Assembly: GCA_051880395.1 (NCBI GenBank) | Contig: JBJENW010000104.1 | Coordinates: forward strand, 1 to 18,234 | Source: JBJENW01 sp051880395 | Lineage (GTDB): Bacteria; Bacillota; Clostridia; Lachnospirales; Lachnospiraceae | Length of the DNA: 18,234 nt | Direction of reading: 5' to 3' | In this document: positions 1-6,932 of the stretch, piece by piece | Layout: each line of letters begins with the position of its first letter | How positions within the stretch are numbered: position 1 is the first letter of the stretch | Notes under the pieces: model-generated | Database searches by the model: none | What the model was told of the DNA's origin: nothing | What the model saw: the letters and a program-made list of their open reading frames with translations, nothing else | Program-made: the position numbers and the translations under genes

Positions 1-2
1 TT

Positions 3-119
3 GATTATGTCGTCCGCAAGGCACTGGAGTATCAGAAGCCGGTAGCGATCAATATCAGTTTTGGGAATACATATGGCTCACATGAGCCTTATATATTGGG
101 GAAGAGAAAAAGTCAATGA
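3..119 (+). pseudogene. S8 subtilisin-like peptidase, upstream fragment interrupted by the element
   Basis: Reading frame entering from the left edge. Residues encoded at 3-83 (DYVVRKALEYQKPVAINISF, then GNTYGSH) match the region before the oxyanion-hole Asn in Csp-type clostridial subtilisins. After the codon for His at 81-83 the sequence leaves the family: 11 unrelated codons follow and a TGA stops the frame at 117-119. The missing continuation (DGSSLLERFIDD...) is found in the same codon phase at 12583 onward. The gene was therefore cut by an insertion at 79-85. The catalytic Asp and His would lie upstream of this window; the catalytic Ser is on the distal fragment. As it stands, the protein would lack its Ser and be inactive. 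High confidence in family and split; the exact physiological role is unknown. Confidence 0.9.
75..104 (+). other. left attachment junction (attL-like)
   Basis: The host/element boundary. GGCTCA-CA-TGAGCC at 75-88 is a perfect inverted repeat centred on the dinucleotide CA (81-82) inside the CACATGA core. The inward sequence 87-103 (C.TTATA..T..GGGAA) is matched by the inverted right end of the element. This layout, short core with flanking imperfect dyads, is what serine integrases use. The crossover dinucleotide CA is inferred from the dyad centre. Confidence 0.7.
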
Positions 120-125
120 TGGAAA

Positions 126-1172
126 CTACCGGGGCAGTAGTTCTTTCTCTGTCGTTTCTCGGCGCAGTAGAATCGGAGTGATTACTTTATGAATCGGTTC
201 CTTTAATGGAATGGGCTTTCTTTTTTTGCGTTCATTCATCTGCTCCACGAGGAGGTTTACCGCTTCAAAAGCAATTTTATCAATCTGCTGTCCGATGGTA
301 CTAATAGGAATGACAGCTTCTCTGGAAATTGGTGAGTCGTCAAAGCCTATAATTAAGTAATCATCAGGCAGTCTTCCATGTTTCCGTATCAGAAGATTCA
401 GAAAAACATTGGCATGTGTATCATTGGAGATAAAAAGTCCTTTTTTTTGACCGGGATAAAGGTTATCTAATTCATTTAGAATTTCCTGTGCATTTTTTTG
501 CAATTGTTCATAACTGTTTCCCAGATCTTTATATATAATTCTGTGATTCAGTTTTTTTTCTTCACAGATATCCAGAAACCCTTTAATACGTCCATAAGCA
601 GGAATCTCAGGAGAAGTGTGTGTATTGACATGAATCAGGATATCACAATTATGTTTTGCAAGTAGGCTGGCAGCTTGTGTTCCCCCCATGTAGTTATCTG
701 TGCTGACACTACATATGTGTTTGTCTTCGCGTTCAATAGCTACGATTGGAATCTGCAGATTGGCAAGTTCTTTGGAAGGGATCGTAAAACTCAGGATGAT
801 TAGTCCTTCTATCTTGTAGGCAAGAAGTTCCTGAATATACTGTCGTTCATTTTCTTCCTGTTCATTTCCGATAAAAACGAGAAACTTGTATCCGAACTTT
901 TCATAAGTTAAAAGAATCTGATTCAACATTTCAGAATAGTAGTGATTATGGAGATGGGGAACAATGATACCGATAAACTCGGTTTTCCCATTTGCCAGGA
1001 TTCGTGCTACTTTATTTTCTTTATAGTCCAGTTCAACAAGTGCGTTTGCAATGATTTCCTGATTTTCCAGAGTAAGTGAATCTGGATTGTTAAAATATCT
1101 GGATATAGTAGTTTTGGAAAAATTTGTATATTTTGCAATATCGTTAAAAGTTACATTTTTTTTCTGTTTCAT
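126..1172 (-). CDS. LacI-family transcriptional repressor of the sucrose operon
   Basis: A 348-aa LacI/GalR regulator. The N-terminal helix-turn-helix (about residues 8-27, VTFNDIAKYTNFSKTTISRY) and a hinge helix near 52-62 are followed by a periplasmic-binding-protein-like effector domain (FIGIIVPHLHNHYYSEML...). The ATG at 1172 is chosen because AGAGG stands just upstream and the protein then begins like its family (MKQKKNVTFNDIA); a longer in-frame start at 1238 would add 22 hydrophobic, non-family residues. It is divergent from the transporter/GH32 operon, and two matching operators lie between them, so local control of sucrose uptake with sucrose, fructose or a phosphorylated sugar as inducer is likely. 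The gene ends about 40 bp inside the left end of the element. Confidence 0.93.
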   Translation of the reverse strand: MKQKKNVTFNDIAKYTNFSKTTISRYFNNPDSLTLENQEIIANALVELDYKENKVARILANGKTEFIGIIVPHLHNHYYSEMLNQILLTYEKFGYKFLVFIGNEQEENERQYIQELLAYKIEGLIILSFTIPSKELANLQIPIVAIEREDKHICSVSTDNYMGGTQAASLLAKHNCDILIHVNTHTSPEIPAYGRIKGFLDICEEKKLNHRIIYKDLGNSYEQLQKNAQEILNELDNLYPGQKKGLFISNDTHANVFLNLLIRKHGRLPDDYLIIGFDDSPISREAVIPISTIGQQIDKIAFEAVNLLVEQMNERKKRKPIPLKEPIHKVITPILLRRETTEKELLPR

Positions 1173-1223
1173 AATAACCTCTTTTTGTCGTAAACTTATT
1201 TGCCAGCATGAAAATATATAAAT

Positions 1224-1252
1224 AGTATAGCAAAACATAAAAACAAGAACAA
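1224..1252 (-). promoter_or_regulatory. predicted promoter of the LacI-type regulator
   Basis: On the minus strand, TTGTTC (1247-1252) and TATACT (1224-1229) are separated by 17 bp and lie 50-80 bp upstream of the ATG at 1172. Operator O1 (1258-1277) sits immediately upstream of the -35, so the regulator may affect its own expression. Pattern-based prediction. Confidence 0.45.
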
Positions 1253-1257
1253 TAAGT

Positions 1258-1277
1258 AATCGGTTAAGTAACCGGTT
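1258..1277. promoter_or_regulatory. LacI-type operator O1
   Basis: AATCGGTTAAGTAACCGGTT is the reverse complement of operator O2 at 19 of 20 positions. The half-site AACCGGTT is typical in form of LacI-family operators. Its centre is 126 bp from that of O2. It is located between the divergent promoters, next to the regulator's -35. Confidence 0.75.
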
Positions 1278-1341
1278 TTGTTAAATTTGTATAAATAAAA
1301 AAAGTAAAATCGTATACTATTCACAAAGTTTAGATTGACTG

Positions 1342-1370
1342 TTGACTCGCTTTGTTCTGAGTGATAATAT
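1342..1370 (+). promoter_or_regulatory. predicted sucrose operon promoter
   Basis: TTGACT (1342-1347) and TAATAT (1365-1370) with 17-bp spacing; an alternative TTGACT lies at 1335-1340 and an alternative -10 GATAAT at 1363-1368. Transcription would start near 1377, directly before operator O2, the classical repressor-blocks-polymerase arrangement. Confidence 0.6.
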
Positions 1371-1383
1371 TAAACCATAAAGT

Positions 1384-1403
1384 AACCGGTTACTTAACCG
1401 GTT
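1384..1403. promoter_or_regulatory. LacI-type operator O2
   Basis: AACCGGTTACTTAACCGGTT; the first half is also the centre of a perfect 14-bp palindrome AGTAACCGGTTACT (1381-1394). It lies between the predicted transcription start and the binding-protein gene's ribosome site. It is nearly identical to O1 in opposite orientation, which supports real binding sites of the adjacent LacI protein. Confidence 0.8.
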
Positions 1404-1430
1404 CTAAAAGAAATACAGGAGGAAAATCAT

Positions 1431-2807
1431 ATGAAAAGAAAAGTCTCTAAAAAGGTCATTGCATCAGTACTGACAGCGGTACTGGCAGCAACATCACTGA
1501 CCGGATGCAGATTTGGATTTGCCAGTGATCCGGATGATCCTAATGAAGTGGTGAAAGAGGAACCGATTGATACTTCAAGTGATACTTTTGAGTATGACGA
1601 TTCTTTGAAGGGAACAGAGATTACACTTTTGAACACAAAGGCAGAGATTCAGACAGCATTGGAGAAGATGGGGAAACAGTTTGAGGAAAAGTCAGGAGTA
1701 CATGTAGAGGTAATGCCTGTTACAGATGGAGATTCCCCATATACAAAGATGGTAAGTCTTTACAATGCAGGTGACCCGCCGACGCTAGCTATTTTGGATA
1801 CAACCGACGTAATCGCACTGGCCGAAGAAAAGGCGGCAGACTTGACAAATGAGAAATGGACAGCAGAGTCAGAAGAATATCTGACTAGAATTAACGGAAA
1901 GGTATACAGTTTACCGCTGTGTGTCGAGGGACGCGGAATCATCTATAATAAGAAGGTTATTGAAGAGGCACTGGGAGAAGAGTTCCATCCAGAATCTATT
2001 ACTACATTAGATGAATTTGAAGCGTTTCTTAAGAGATTGTCAGATGCAGGAATAGAGAAGCCGGTTTCATTGGCAAAAGAAGACTGGTCTTTGGGCGCGC
2101 ACCATTTACAGTATATATACGAGGTATATGATGGAACGTCTGAAGGGGCAGCGAAGGTGATTGATAAAATAAAAGACGGAGAACTGAAAATAGAATCTTA
2201 TGACAGAGTAGATCAGCTTCTGGATATGTTTGATATACTGAAAGAATATAATGTTGCAAAGGCAGATCCACTTGGAGCTGATTATGATGAGATGGCAATT
2301 GATCTTGCGGATGGAAAAACCGCATTCTGGTTTAATGGAAACTGGGCATGGCCGAATCTGTCTGAAGCAGGAGCAGAAAATGAAGATGAATATGGTTTCC
2401 TTCCATATTTTATGAATAATGACAAAAGTGATTTTGTGAACTGCCAGATACAGGCATCACCTTCGAAACAGGTTATGCTGGATGCACAGGTTGCCACTGA
2501 AAAAGAACAGGAAGCGGCAAAGGAATTTTTGAACTGGATTGTTTACAGTGAAATTGGGCAGCAGATGCTGGTAAAAACCTGTAACGTAATTCCACCATTT
2601 GCAAATAACCCATATGAACCGGCTGATCCGTTGAGCAGAGATATCTATGAGAAGGTTCATGAAGGAAAAGCCTTTAATGCGGCAGCAATTGTTCCAAATG
2701 ATCACTGGTCTGTTCTTGGTGCGGCAATGCAGAAATATCTTGCAGGCAGAAGCGACAGAGAGGAATTGATTGAGTCTGTTCAACAATACTGGGATGAACA
2801 GGAGTAA
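1431..2807 (+). CDS. ABC transporter sugar-binding lipoprotein (CUT1 family)
   Basis: A 458-aa extracellular solute-binding protein of family 1. Residues 1-26 form a lipoprotein signal: a basic start (MKRKVSKK), a hydrophobic stretch and the lipobox LTGC with Cys26 as the lipid-anchored residue. The rest has the MalE-like pattern (ITLLNTKAEIQTALEKMGKQ, later GKTAFWFNGNWAWPN and AAKEFLNWIVYSEIGQQML). AGGAGG at 1417-1422 stands 8 bases before the ATG. It is the first gene of the operon, 17 bases before the first permease. With GH32 and fructokinase downstream, the ligand is most likely sucrose or short fructo-oligosaccharides; this is inferred from context, not from binding residues. Confidence 0.92.
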   Translation: MKRKVSKKVIASVLTAVLAATSLTGCRFGFASDPDDPNEVVKEEPIDTSSDTFEYDDSLKGTEITLLNTKAEIQTALEKMGKQFEEKSGVHVEVMPVTDGDSPYTKMVSLYNAGDPPTLAILDTTDVIALAEEKAADLTNEKWTAESEEYLTRINGKVYSLPLCVEGRGIIYNKKVIEEALGEEFHPESITTLDEFEAFLKRLSDAGIEKPVSLAKEDWSLGAHHLQYIYEVYDGTSEGAAKVIDKIKDGELKIESYDRVDQLLDMFDILKEYNVAKADPLGADYDEMAIDLADGKTAFWFNGNWAWPNLSEAGAENEDEYGFLPYFMNNDKSDFVNCQIQASPSKQVMLDAQVATEKEQEAAKEFLNWIVYSEIGQQMLVKTCNVIPPFANNPYEPADPLSRDIYEKVHEGKAFNAAAIVPNDHWSVLGAAMQKYLAGRSDREELIESVQQYWDEQE

Positions 2808-2824
2808 AGAAAGAGGAGCGTAAT

Positions 2825-3697
2825 ATGAAATCAAAAAATAACGGAAAAGATTTTTGCATGTTTGCATTGCCTGGATTGTTCTGCTTTTTGGCAGTAGTAG
2901 TTATCCCGTTTGTATATGGTATTTACCTGACAATGACGGACTGGAATGGTGTTGCGAAGATTAAGAATTTTATCGGATTAAAGAACTTTGCAGGTGTTAT
3001 GCATGATAAGCAGTTTTGGGTATCTCTGATACTTACATTTAAGTATGTGATCGTAGTTGTAATTCTCGTAAATGTTATTGCCTTTGCAATTGCATATTTG
3101 TTGACAAGAGGGATCAAAGGACAGAACTTCTTCAGAGCGGGCTTCTTTACACCGAATCTGATTGGGGGTATTGTACTTGGATACATCTGGCAATTCGTAT
3201 TCTCCAGAGTGTTTGTAAATATTGGGGAAACGACAGGATGGAAATTATTTGAAGCTTCATGGCTTTCCGATCCAAGCAAAGCATTTGCTGCGATGGTATT
3301 GGTTTCCGTATGGCAATTATCAGGATATATGATCTTGATTTATGTGGCCGGATTTATGGGATTGAGCGAAGATGTAATGGAAGCGGCAAGCATTGACGGA
3401 GCATCGGGATGGGTAAAAATGAAAAATATCGTGATGCCGTTAATGATGTCATCAGTGACAATCTGTCTCTTCCTTACACTGTCACGTGCCTTCATGGTAT
3501 ATGATGTAAACCTTTCATTAACAGCAGGAGGTCCGTACGGTTCTACAGAGATGGCAGCAATGCATGTATATGAAAAGGCATTTACATCCAGACAGTTTGG
3601 TGTAGGACAGGCGGAAGCGCTTATATTGTTTATCGTTGTTGCATGTATTAGTGGTCTACAGGTATATTTGACAAAGAAACAGGAGGTGGAAGCATAA
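2825..3697 (+). CDS. ABC sugar transporter permease (MalF-like)
   Basis: A 290-aa inner-membrane permease with about six hydrophobic segments, the first at residues 10-33. The cytoplasmic EAA loop that docks the ATPase is clear from Glu186 (EAASIDGASGWVKMKNIVMP). It has family size for the shorter CUT1 MalF type without the long periplasmic insert of E. coli MalF. AGAGGAG precedes the ATG. The stop overlaps the start of the second permease by one base (TAATG), indicating translational coupling. It pairs with the next gene to form the membrane channel for the binding protein upstream. Confidence 0.92.
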   Translation: MKSKNNGKDFCMFALPGLFCFLAVVVIPFVYGIYLTMTDWNGVAKIKNFIGLKNFAGVMHDKQFWVSLILTFKYVIVVVILVNVIAFAIAYLLTRGIKGQNFFRAGFFTPNLIGGIVLGYIWQFVFSRVFVNIGETTGWKLFEASWLSDPSKAFAAMVLVSVWQLSGYMILIYVAGFMGLSEDVMEAASIDGASGWVKMKNIVMPLMMSSVTICLFLTLSRAFMVYDVNLSLTAGGPYGSTEMAAMHVYEKAFTSRQFGVGQAEALILFIVVACISGLQVYLTKKQEVEA

Positions 3698-4557
3698 TGA
3701 AACAGACAACAATTGGCGGAAATAAGAAAAAAGCAGTAGATTTTCTCGCAATGGCAGGGTTGATTATTGTGTTTATTGCATACATGTTTCCATTTCTGAT
3801 GGTAGTTATTAACTCTCTGAAACAAAAAAGAGATATTATCAAAAGTCCATTTTCATGGTTATTTACTATTAAAGGTCTTTCTTTCGATAACTTTGTAAAG
3901 GCATTTACACAGATGGATTTTCTGAATGCATTCAAGAATTCACTGATCGTAACAGTTTCCTCGACAGTACTTGTAACTTTACTTGCAGCGATGCTTGCTT
4001 ACTATATTGTAAGAAATAATAATGCGATTTCCAAGATTACCTTTGCATTGATGGTAGCATCCATGATTATTCCTTTCCAGGCACTTATGATCCCTCTGGT
4101 AAGTATTTATGGAGGTACACTGAATGTTCTGAATCACAGGGTTACATTGATTTTCATGCATGTTGGATTTTCAATGGCAATGTCGGTGTTTATGTTTCAT
4201 GGATTTATCAAAGGAAATGTTCCGATTGCGTTGGAAGAAGCGGCATATATTGATGGATGCACACACTCACAGACATTTTTCAAAATTGTACTTCCTCTGT
4301 TAAAACCAATCATTTCTACGATGGTAATATTAAATTCACTGGCATTTTGGAATGACTTCCTTTTGCCGTCACTGGTATTGACGGATAAGAAACTACTGAC
4401 ATTACCACTTTCTACATATAGCTTTTATGGAACATATTCTGCGGATTATGGTACGATTATGGCAGGACTATTGTTGTGTGTAATACCGATTCTGATCTTA
4501 TATATTATTCTTCAGAAACAGATTATCGGCGGTGTTGTTGCCGGTGCGGTAAAATAA
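3697..4557 (+). CDS. ABC sugar transporter permease (MalG-like)
   Basis: A 286-aa partner permease with six predicted membrane segments. The EAA loop lies near residues 181-200 (EAAYIDGCTHSQTFFKIVLP) and the C-terminal tail (LQKQIIGGVVAGAVK) is typical of CUT1 MalG-type proteins. Its start overlaps the stop of the MalF-like gene, and AGGAGG about 10 bases upstream lies inside that gene's end. No ATP-binding subunit follows, so the transporter must borrow an ATPase encoded elsewhere, as MsmK/MsiK-dependent CUT1 systems do. A stem-loop separates it from the GH32 gene. Confidence 0.93.
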   Translation: MKQTTIGGNKKKAVDFLAMAGLIIVFIAYMFPFLMVVINSLKQKRDIIKSPFSWLFTIKGLSFDNFVKAFTQMDFLNAFKNSLIVTVSSTVLVTLLAAMLAYYIVRNNNAISKITFALMVASMIIPFQALMIPLVSIYGGTLNVLNHRVTLIFMHVGFSMAMSVFMFHGFIKGNVPIALEEAAYIDGCTHSQTFFKIVLPLLKPIISTMVILNSLAFWNDFLLPSLVLTDKKLLTLPLSTYSFYGTYSADYGTIMAGLLLCVIPILILYIILQKQIIGGVVAGAVK

Positions 4558-4565
4558 ACGAGATG

Positions 4566-4590
4566 AGGAGGGGATGTATCATACCCTCCT
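4566..4590 (+). promoter_or_regulatory. intercistronic stem-loop between permease and GH32 genes
   Basis: AGGAGGG (4566-4572) pairs with CCCTCCT (4584-4590), continuing with three more pairs around a TAT loop after one mismatch. It is followed by a mixed T-rich stretch, not a clean T-run. It could stabilise the transporter mRNA 3' end, act as a weak attenuator, or hide the purine-rich AGGAGGGG from ribosomes. Structure is visible; function is inferred. Confidence 0.5.
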
Positions 4591-4623
4591 TCAGTTAATT
4601 TGACAGAAAAGGATGTAGTGGAT

Positions 4624-5943
4624 ATGAAAGATGTTATACATTTAAAAGCACCGGGAAACTGGATTAATGACCCGAATGGATTTATATATTATAAAGGAAA
4701 TTATCATTTGTTTTATCAGTATTTCCCGTATGCTCCAAGATGGGGAACCATGCATTGGGGGCATGCGGTGAGTAAGGATCTGGTACATTGGGAACACAAA
4801 GGTGTTGCGCTCTTTCCGACAAAATATGAAGATCAGAATGGCTGCTTTTCCGGTAGTGCAGTAGAGTATGACGGTCGTATGTACATTTATTATACAGGTG
4901 TACATTATAATCAGCAGGATCCGGATGACATCCATAAATGTCTGGATGAGCAATTTGCTTCTTCGCAGTTGATGCTCATATCAGAGGATGGATATTCATT
5001 TGATAACTTTAACGGAAAGAGGCTTATTATTCCTCCGATAGTGGATAGAGAAATAGGAGATGAGGCCCATACCAGGGATCCAAAAGTATGGCGAGGAAAA
5101 GATGCGTGGTATATGATCCTTGGCAGCAAAGGAAAAGAAAGAGAAGGAAAGATTCTTTTCTACAAAAGCAGTAATCTGACAGACTGGGAACTTATGAATA
5201 GCGTATCAAAGGGAACAGGATTTGGTAATATGTGGGAATGTCCCGACTATTTTGAAGTAGAGGGTGGTAAGGTGCTGATATTTTCCCCAATGGAGTTTTT
5301 GAATGACGGAAAGCATTACGCAGAGCAGATCATTTGTATGCCTGTGGAATTTGACGAAAAGACATGTATGATGGATATCCCGGAGCACTACCAGTTTCTG
5401 GATTATGGATTGGATCTGTATGCGTCTCAAAGTACGGTGGACGCAGAAGGAAGGAGAGTTCTTGTTGCATGGGCACGTATGCCGGAAGCTGTAGATGGAA
5501 AGTGGAATGGGATGTTCTGTATTCCAAGAGTAGTTGAAGTAAAGGACGGGCATATTTATTTTCGTGTACATCCAAATGTGGAAAAACAGTTTAAGCACAG
5601 GATAGATTGCGTCTCAGAAGCAGATGAGGCAGGCTATCGGGTGAGCTTTGATATAGAAGATGGCGAAAAGATAAATATAGGGGGCTATGAGATATCGAGA
5701 AAAGGAGAGCAAATCTGCACGGATAGGACTGCAGTTTTTGTGGAACATGATGATTTCAGAATGCAGTTTACGACTCCGAAAGTGAAAGAAGGATATCATT
5801 TGGATATATATGTGGATGCAAATCTTATCGAAGTTTTTGTAAATAACGGTGAGTATGTGATCAGTAATACTGTTTATGGTCTGAAAAAAGAAATCTACGG
5901 GGAATGTATGGAAAAGTTGGAAATCAGTACGATAGTGCGGTGA
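4624..5943 (+). CDS. GH32 beta-fructosidase (sucrose / fructo-oligosaccharide hydrolase)
   Basis: A 439-aa glycoside hydrolase family 32 enzyme cleaving beta-fructosyl bonds, releasing fructose from sucrose or kestose-type oligosaccharides. The three family motifs are present: WINDPNG with nucleophile Asp16, RDP with Asp152 (transition-state stabiliser) and ECPD with Glu205 (acid/base). The five-bladed propeller is followed by a C-terminal beta-sandwich; the length suits intracellular bacterial members. No signal peptide is seen, so it acts in the cytoplasm on imported sugar. Because uptake is by ABC transport rather than PTS, the substrate is probably unphosphorylated, so sucrose-6-phosphate hydrolase is a less likely name. 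ATG 4624 has AAAAGGA 10 bases upstream; an in-frame TTG at 4600 has no ribosome site and follows the stem-loop closely. Confidence 0.93.
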   Translation: MKDVIHLKAPGNWINDPNGFIYYKGNYHLFYQYFPYAPRWGTMHWGHAVSKDLVHWEHKGVALFPTKYEDQNGCFSGSAVEYDGRMYIYYTGVHYNQQDPDDIHKCLDEQFASSQLMLISEDGYSFDNFNGKRLIIPPIVDREIGDEAHTRDPKVWRGKDAWYMILGSKGKEREGKILFYKSSNLTDWELMNSVSKGTGFGNMWECPDYFEVEGGKVLIFSPMEFLNDGKHYAEQIICMPVEFDEKTCMMDIPEHYQFLDYGLDLYASQSTVDAEGRRVLVAWARMPEAVDGKWNGMFCIPRVVEVKDGHIYFRVHPNVEKQFKHRIDCVSEADEAGYRVSFDIEDGEKINIGGYEISRKGEQICTDRTAVFVEHDDFRMQFTTPKVKEGYHLDIYVDANLIEVFVNNGEYVISNTVYGLKKEIYGECMEKLEISTIVR

Positions 5944-5965
5944 TCGGCAAGGAGGAAGATTGAAA

Positions 5966-6931
5966 ATGAAAACATTTGATGTTGTAGCGTTAGGAGAACT
6001 GTTGATTGATTTTACAGAAAATGGAGAGAGCGGACAGGGGAATCTTTTGTTGGAAGCAAATCCGGGAGGAGCACCCTGTAATGTACTTGCCATGCTCAAT
6101 CGCCTGGGAAAGAAAACAGCATTTATCGGGAAAGTAGGAAAGGATTCTTTTGGAGAGATGCTTACAGAAATCGTTCGTCAAAGCGGAACGGATGTGACGA
6201 ATCTTGTGTCTGACGAGAAAGTTCACACAACACTTGCATTCGTGCATACAATGCCGGATGGAGACAGGGATTTTAGTTTCTATCGGAATCCTGGAGCAGA
6301 TATGATGCTTCGGAAAGATGAGATTAAGGAGGAGATTATTCGTTCTGGAAAGATTTTCCATTTTGGAACATTGTCTTCTACACATGAAGAGGTACGCGAG
6401 GCGACAAGATATGCGATTGATGTTGCGAAGGAGAATGGACTTTTGATTTCCTTTGATCCGAACCTGCGTGAACCTCTTTGGGATTCCCTTGAGGATGCAA
6501 GAAGAGAAATTGCTTATGGCATGTCCAAATGTGATATTCTGAAAATCTCTGATAATGAGATGGAATTTATGACCGGTACGGATGACTATACAGAGGGCGT
6601 GCGGATTTTAAGACAGAGTTATGATATTCCGCTTATTCTTGTGACATGCGGAAAAGACGGCAGCAGAGCATATTATAAGGATCTGATTGTGGAGGCAGCA
6701 CCATTTCTTCAGAAAGGAACGATTGAGACGACAGGAGCAGGTGATACATTTGAAGGATGTGTGCTGAGCTATGTTTTAGATAAAGGATTGAATGATCTGA
6801 CGGAAGAGAATCTGAGGGAAATGCTTATGTTTGCCAATGCAGGTGCCTCAATTATTACAACGAGAAAAGGTGCGTTGAAAGTAATGCCGACGGAACAGGA
6901 GATACGAGAACTGATTGGGAAGGAGAAATAA
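5966..6931 (+). CDS. fructokinase (PfkB / ribokinase family)
   Basis: A 321-aa sugar kinase that would phosphorylate fructose released by the enzymes on either side, feeding it into glycolysis. It starts VVALGELLIDFTENG and carries the PfkB N-terminal signature (NPGGAPCNVLAMLNRLGKKT) and the C-terminal TTGAGDTFEGC, in which Asp260 is the catalytic base and GAGD the anion hole. The ATG at 5966 is preferred, with AAGGAGG ending 10 bases upstream; a TTG at 5960 is too close to that site. It lies 22 bases after GH32 and is followed one base later by the GH13 gene. Specificity for fructose rests on context and on close resemblance to clostridial fructokinases. Confidence 0.9.
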   Translation: MKTFDVVALGELLIDFTENGESGQGNLLLEANPGGAPCNVLAMLNRLGKKTAFIGKVGKDSFGEMLTEIVRQSGTDVTNLVSDEKVHTTLAFVHTMPDGDRDFSFYRNPGADMMLRKDEIKEEIIRSGKIFHFGTLSSTHEEVREATRYAIDVAKENGLLISFDPNLREPLWDSLEDARREIAYGMSKCDILKISDNEMEFMTGTDDYTEGVRILRQSYDIPLILVTCGKDGSRAYYKDLIVEAAPFLQKGTIETTGAGDTFEGCVLSYVLDKGLNDLTEENLREMLMFANAGASIITTRKGALKVMPTEQEIRELIGKEK

Positions 6932-6932
6932 G

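Noticed and set aside
79..85. CACATGA as a target-site duplication of a DDE-type insertion sequence
   Set aside because: No DDE transposase is present inside the element, and the dyad centred on CA together with an intact serine recombinase fits site-specific recombination better.
2457..2867. 136-codon minus-strand frame across the binding-protein/permease junction
   Set aside because: It overlaps two certain genes, has no ribosome site and no family resemblance.
4574..4603. Nine-codon leader peptide ahead of GH32
   Set aside because: The ATG follows AGGAGGGG with almost no spacing and lies in the stem-loop; no regulatory codon run is present.
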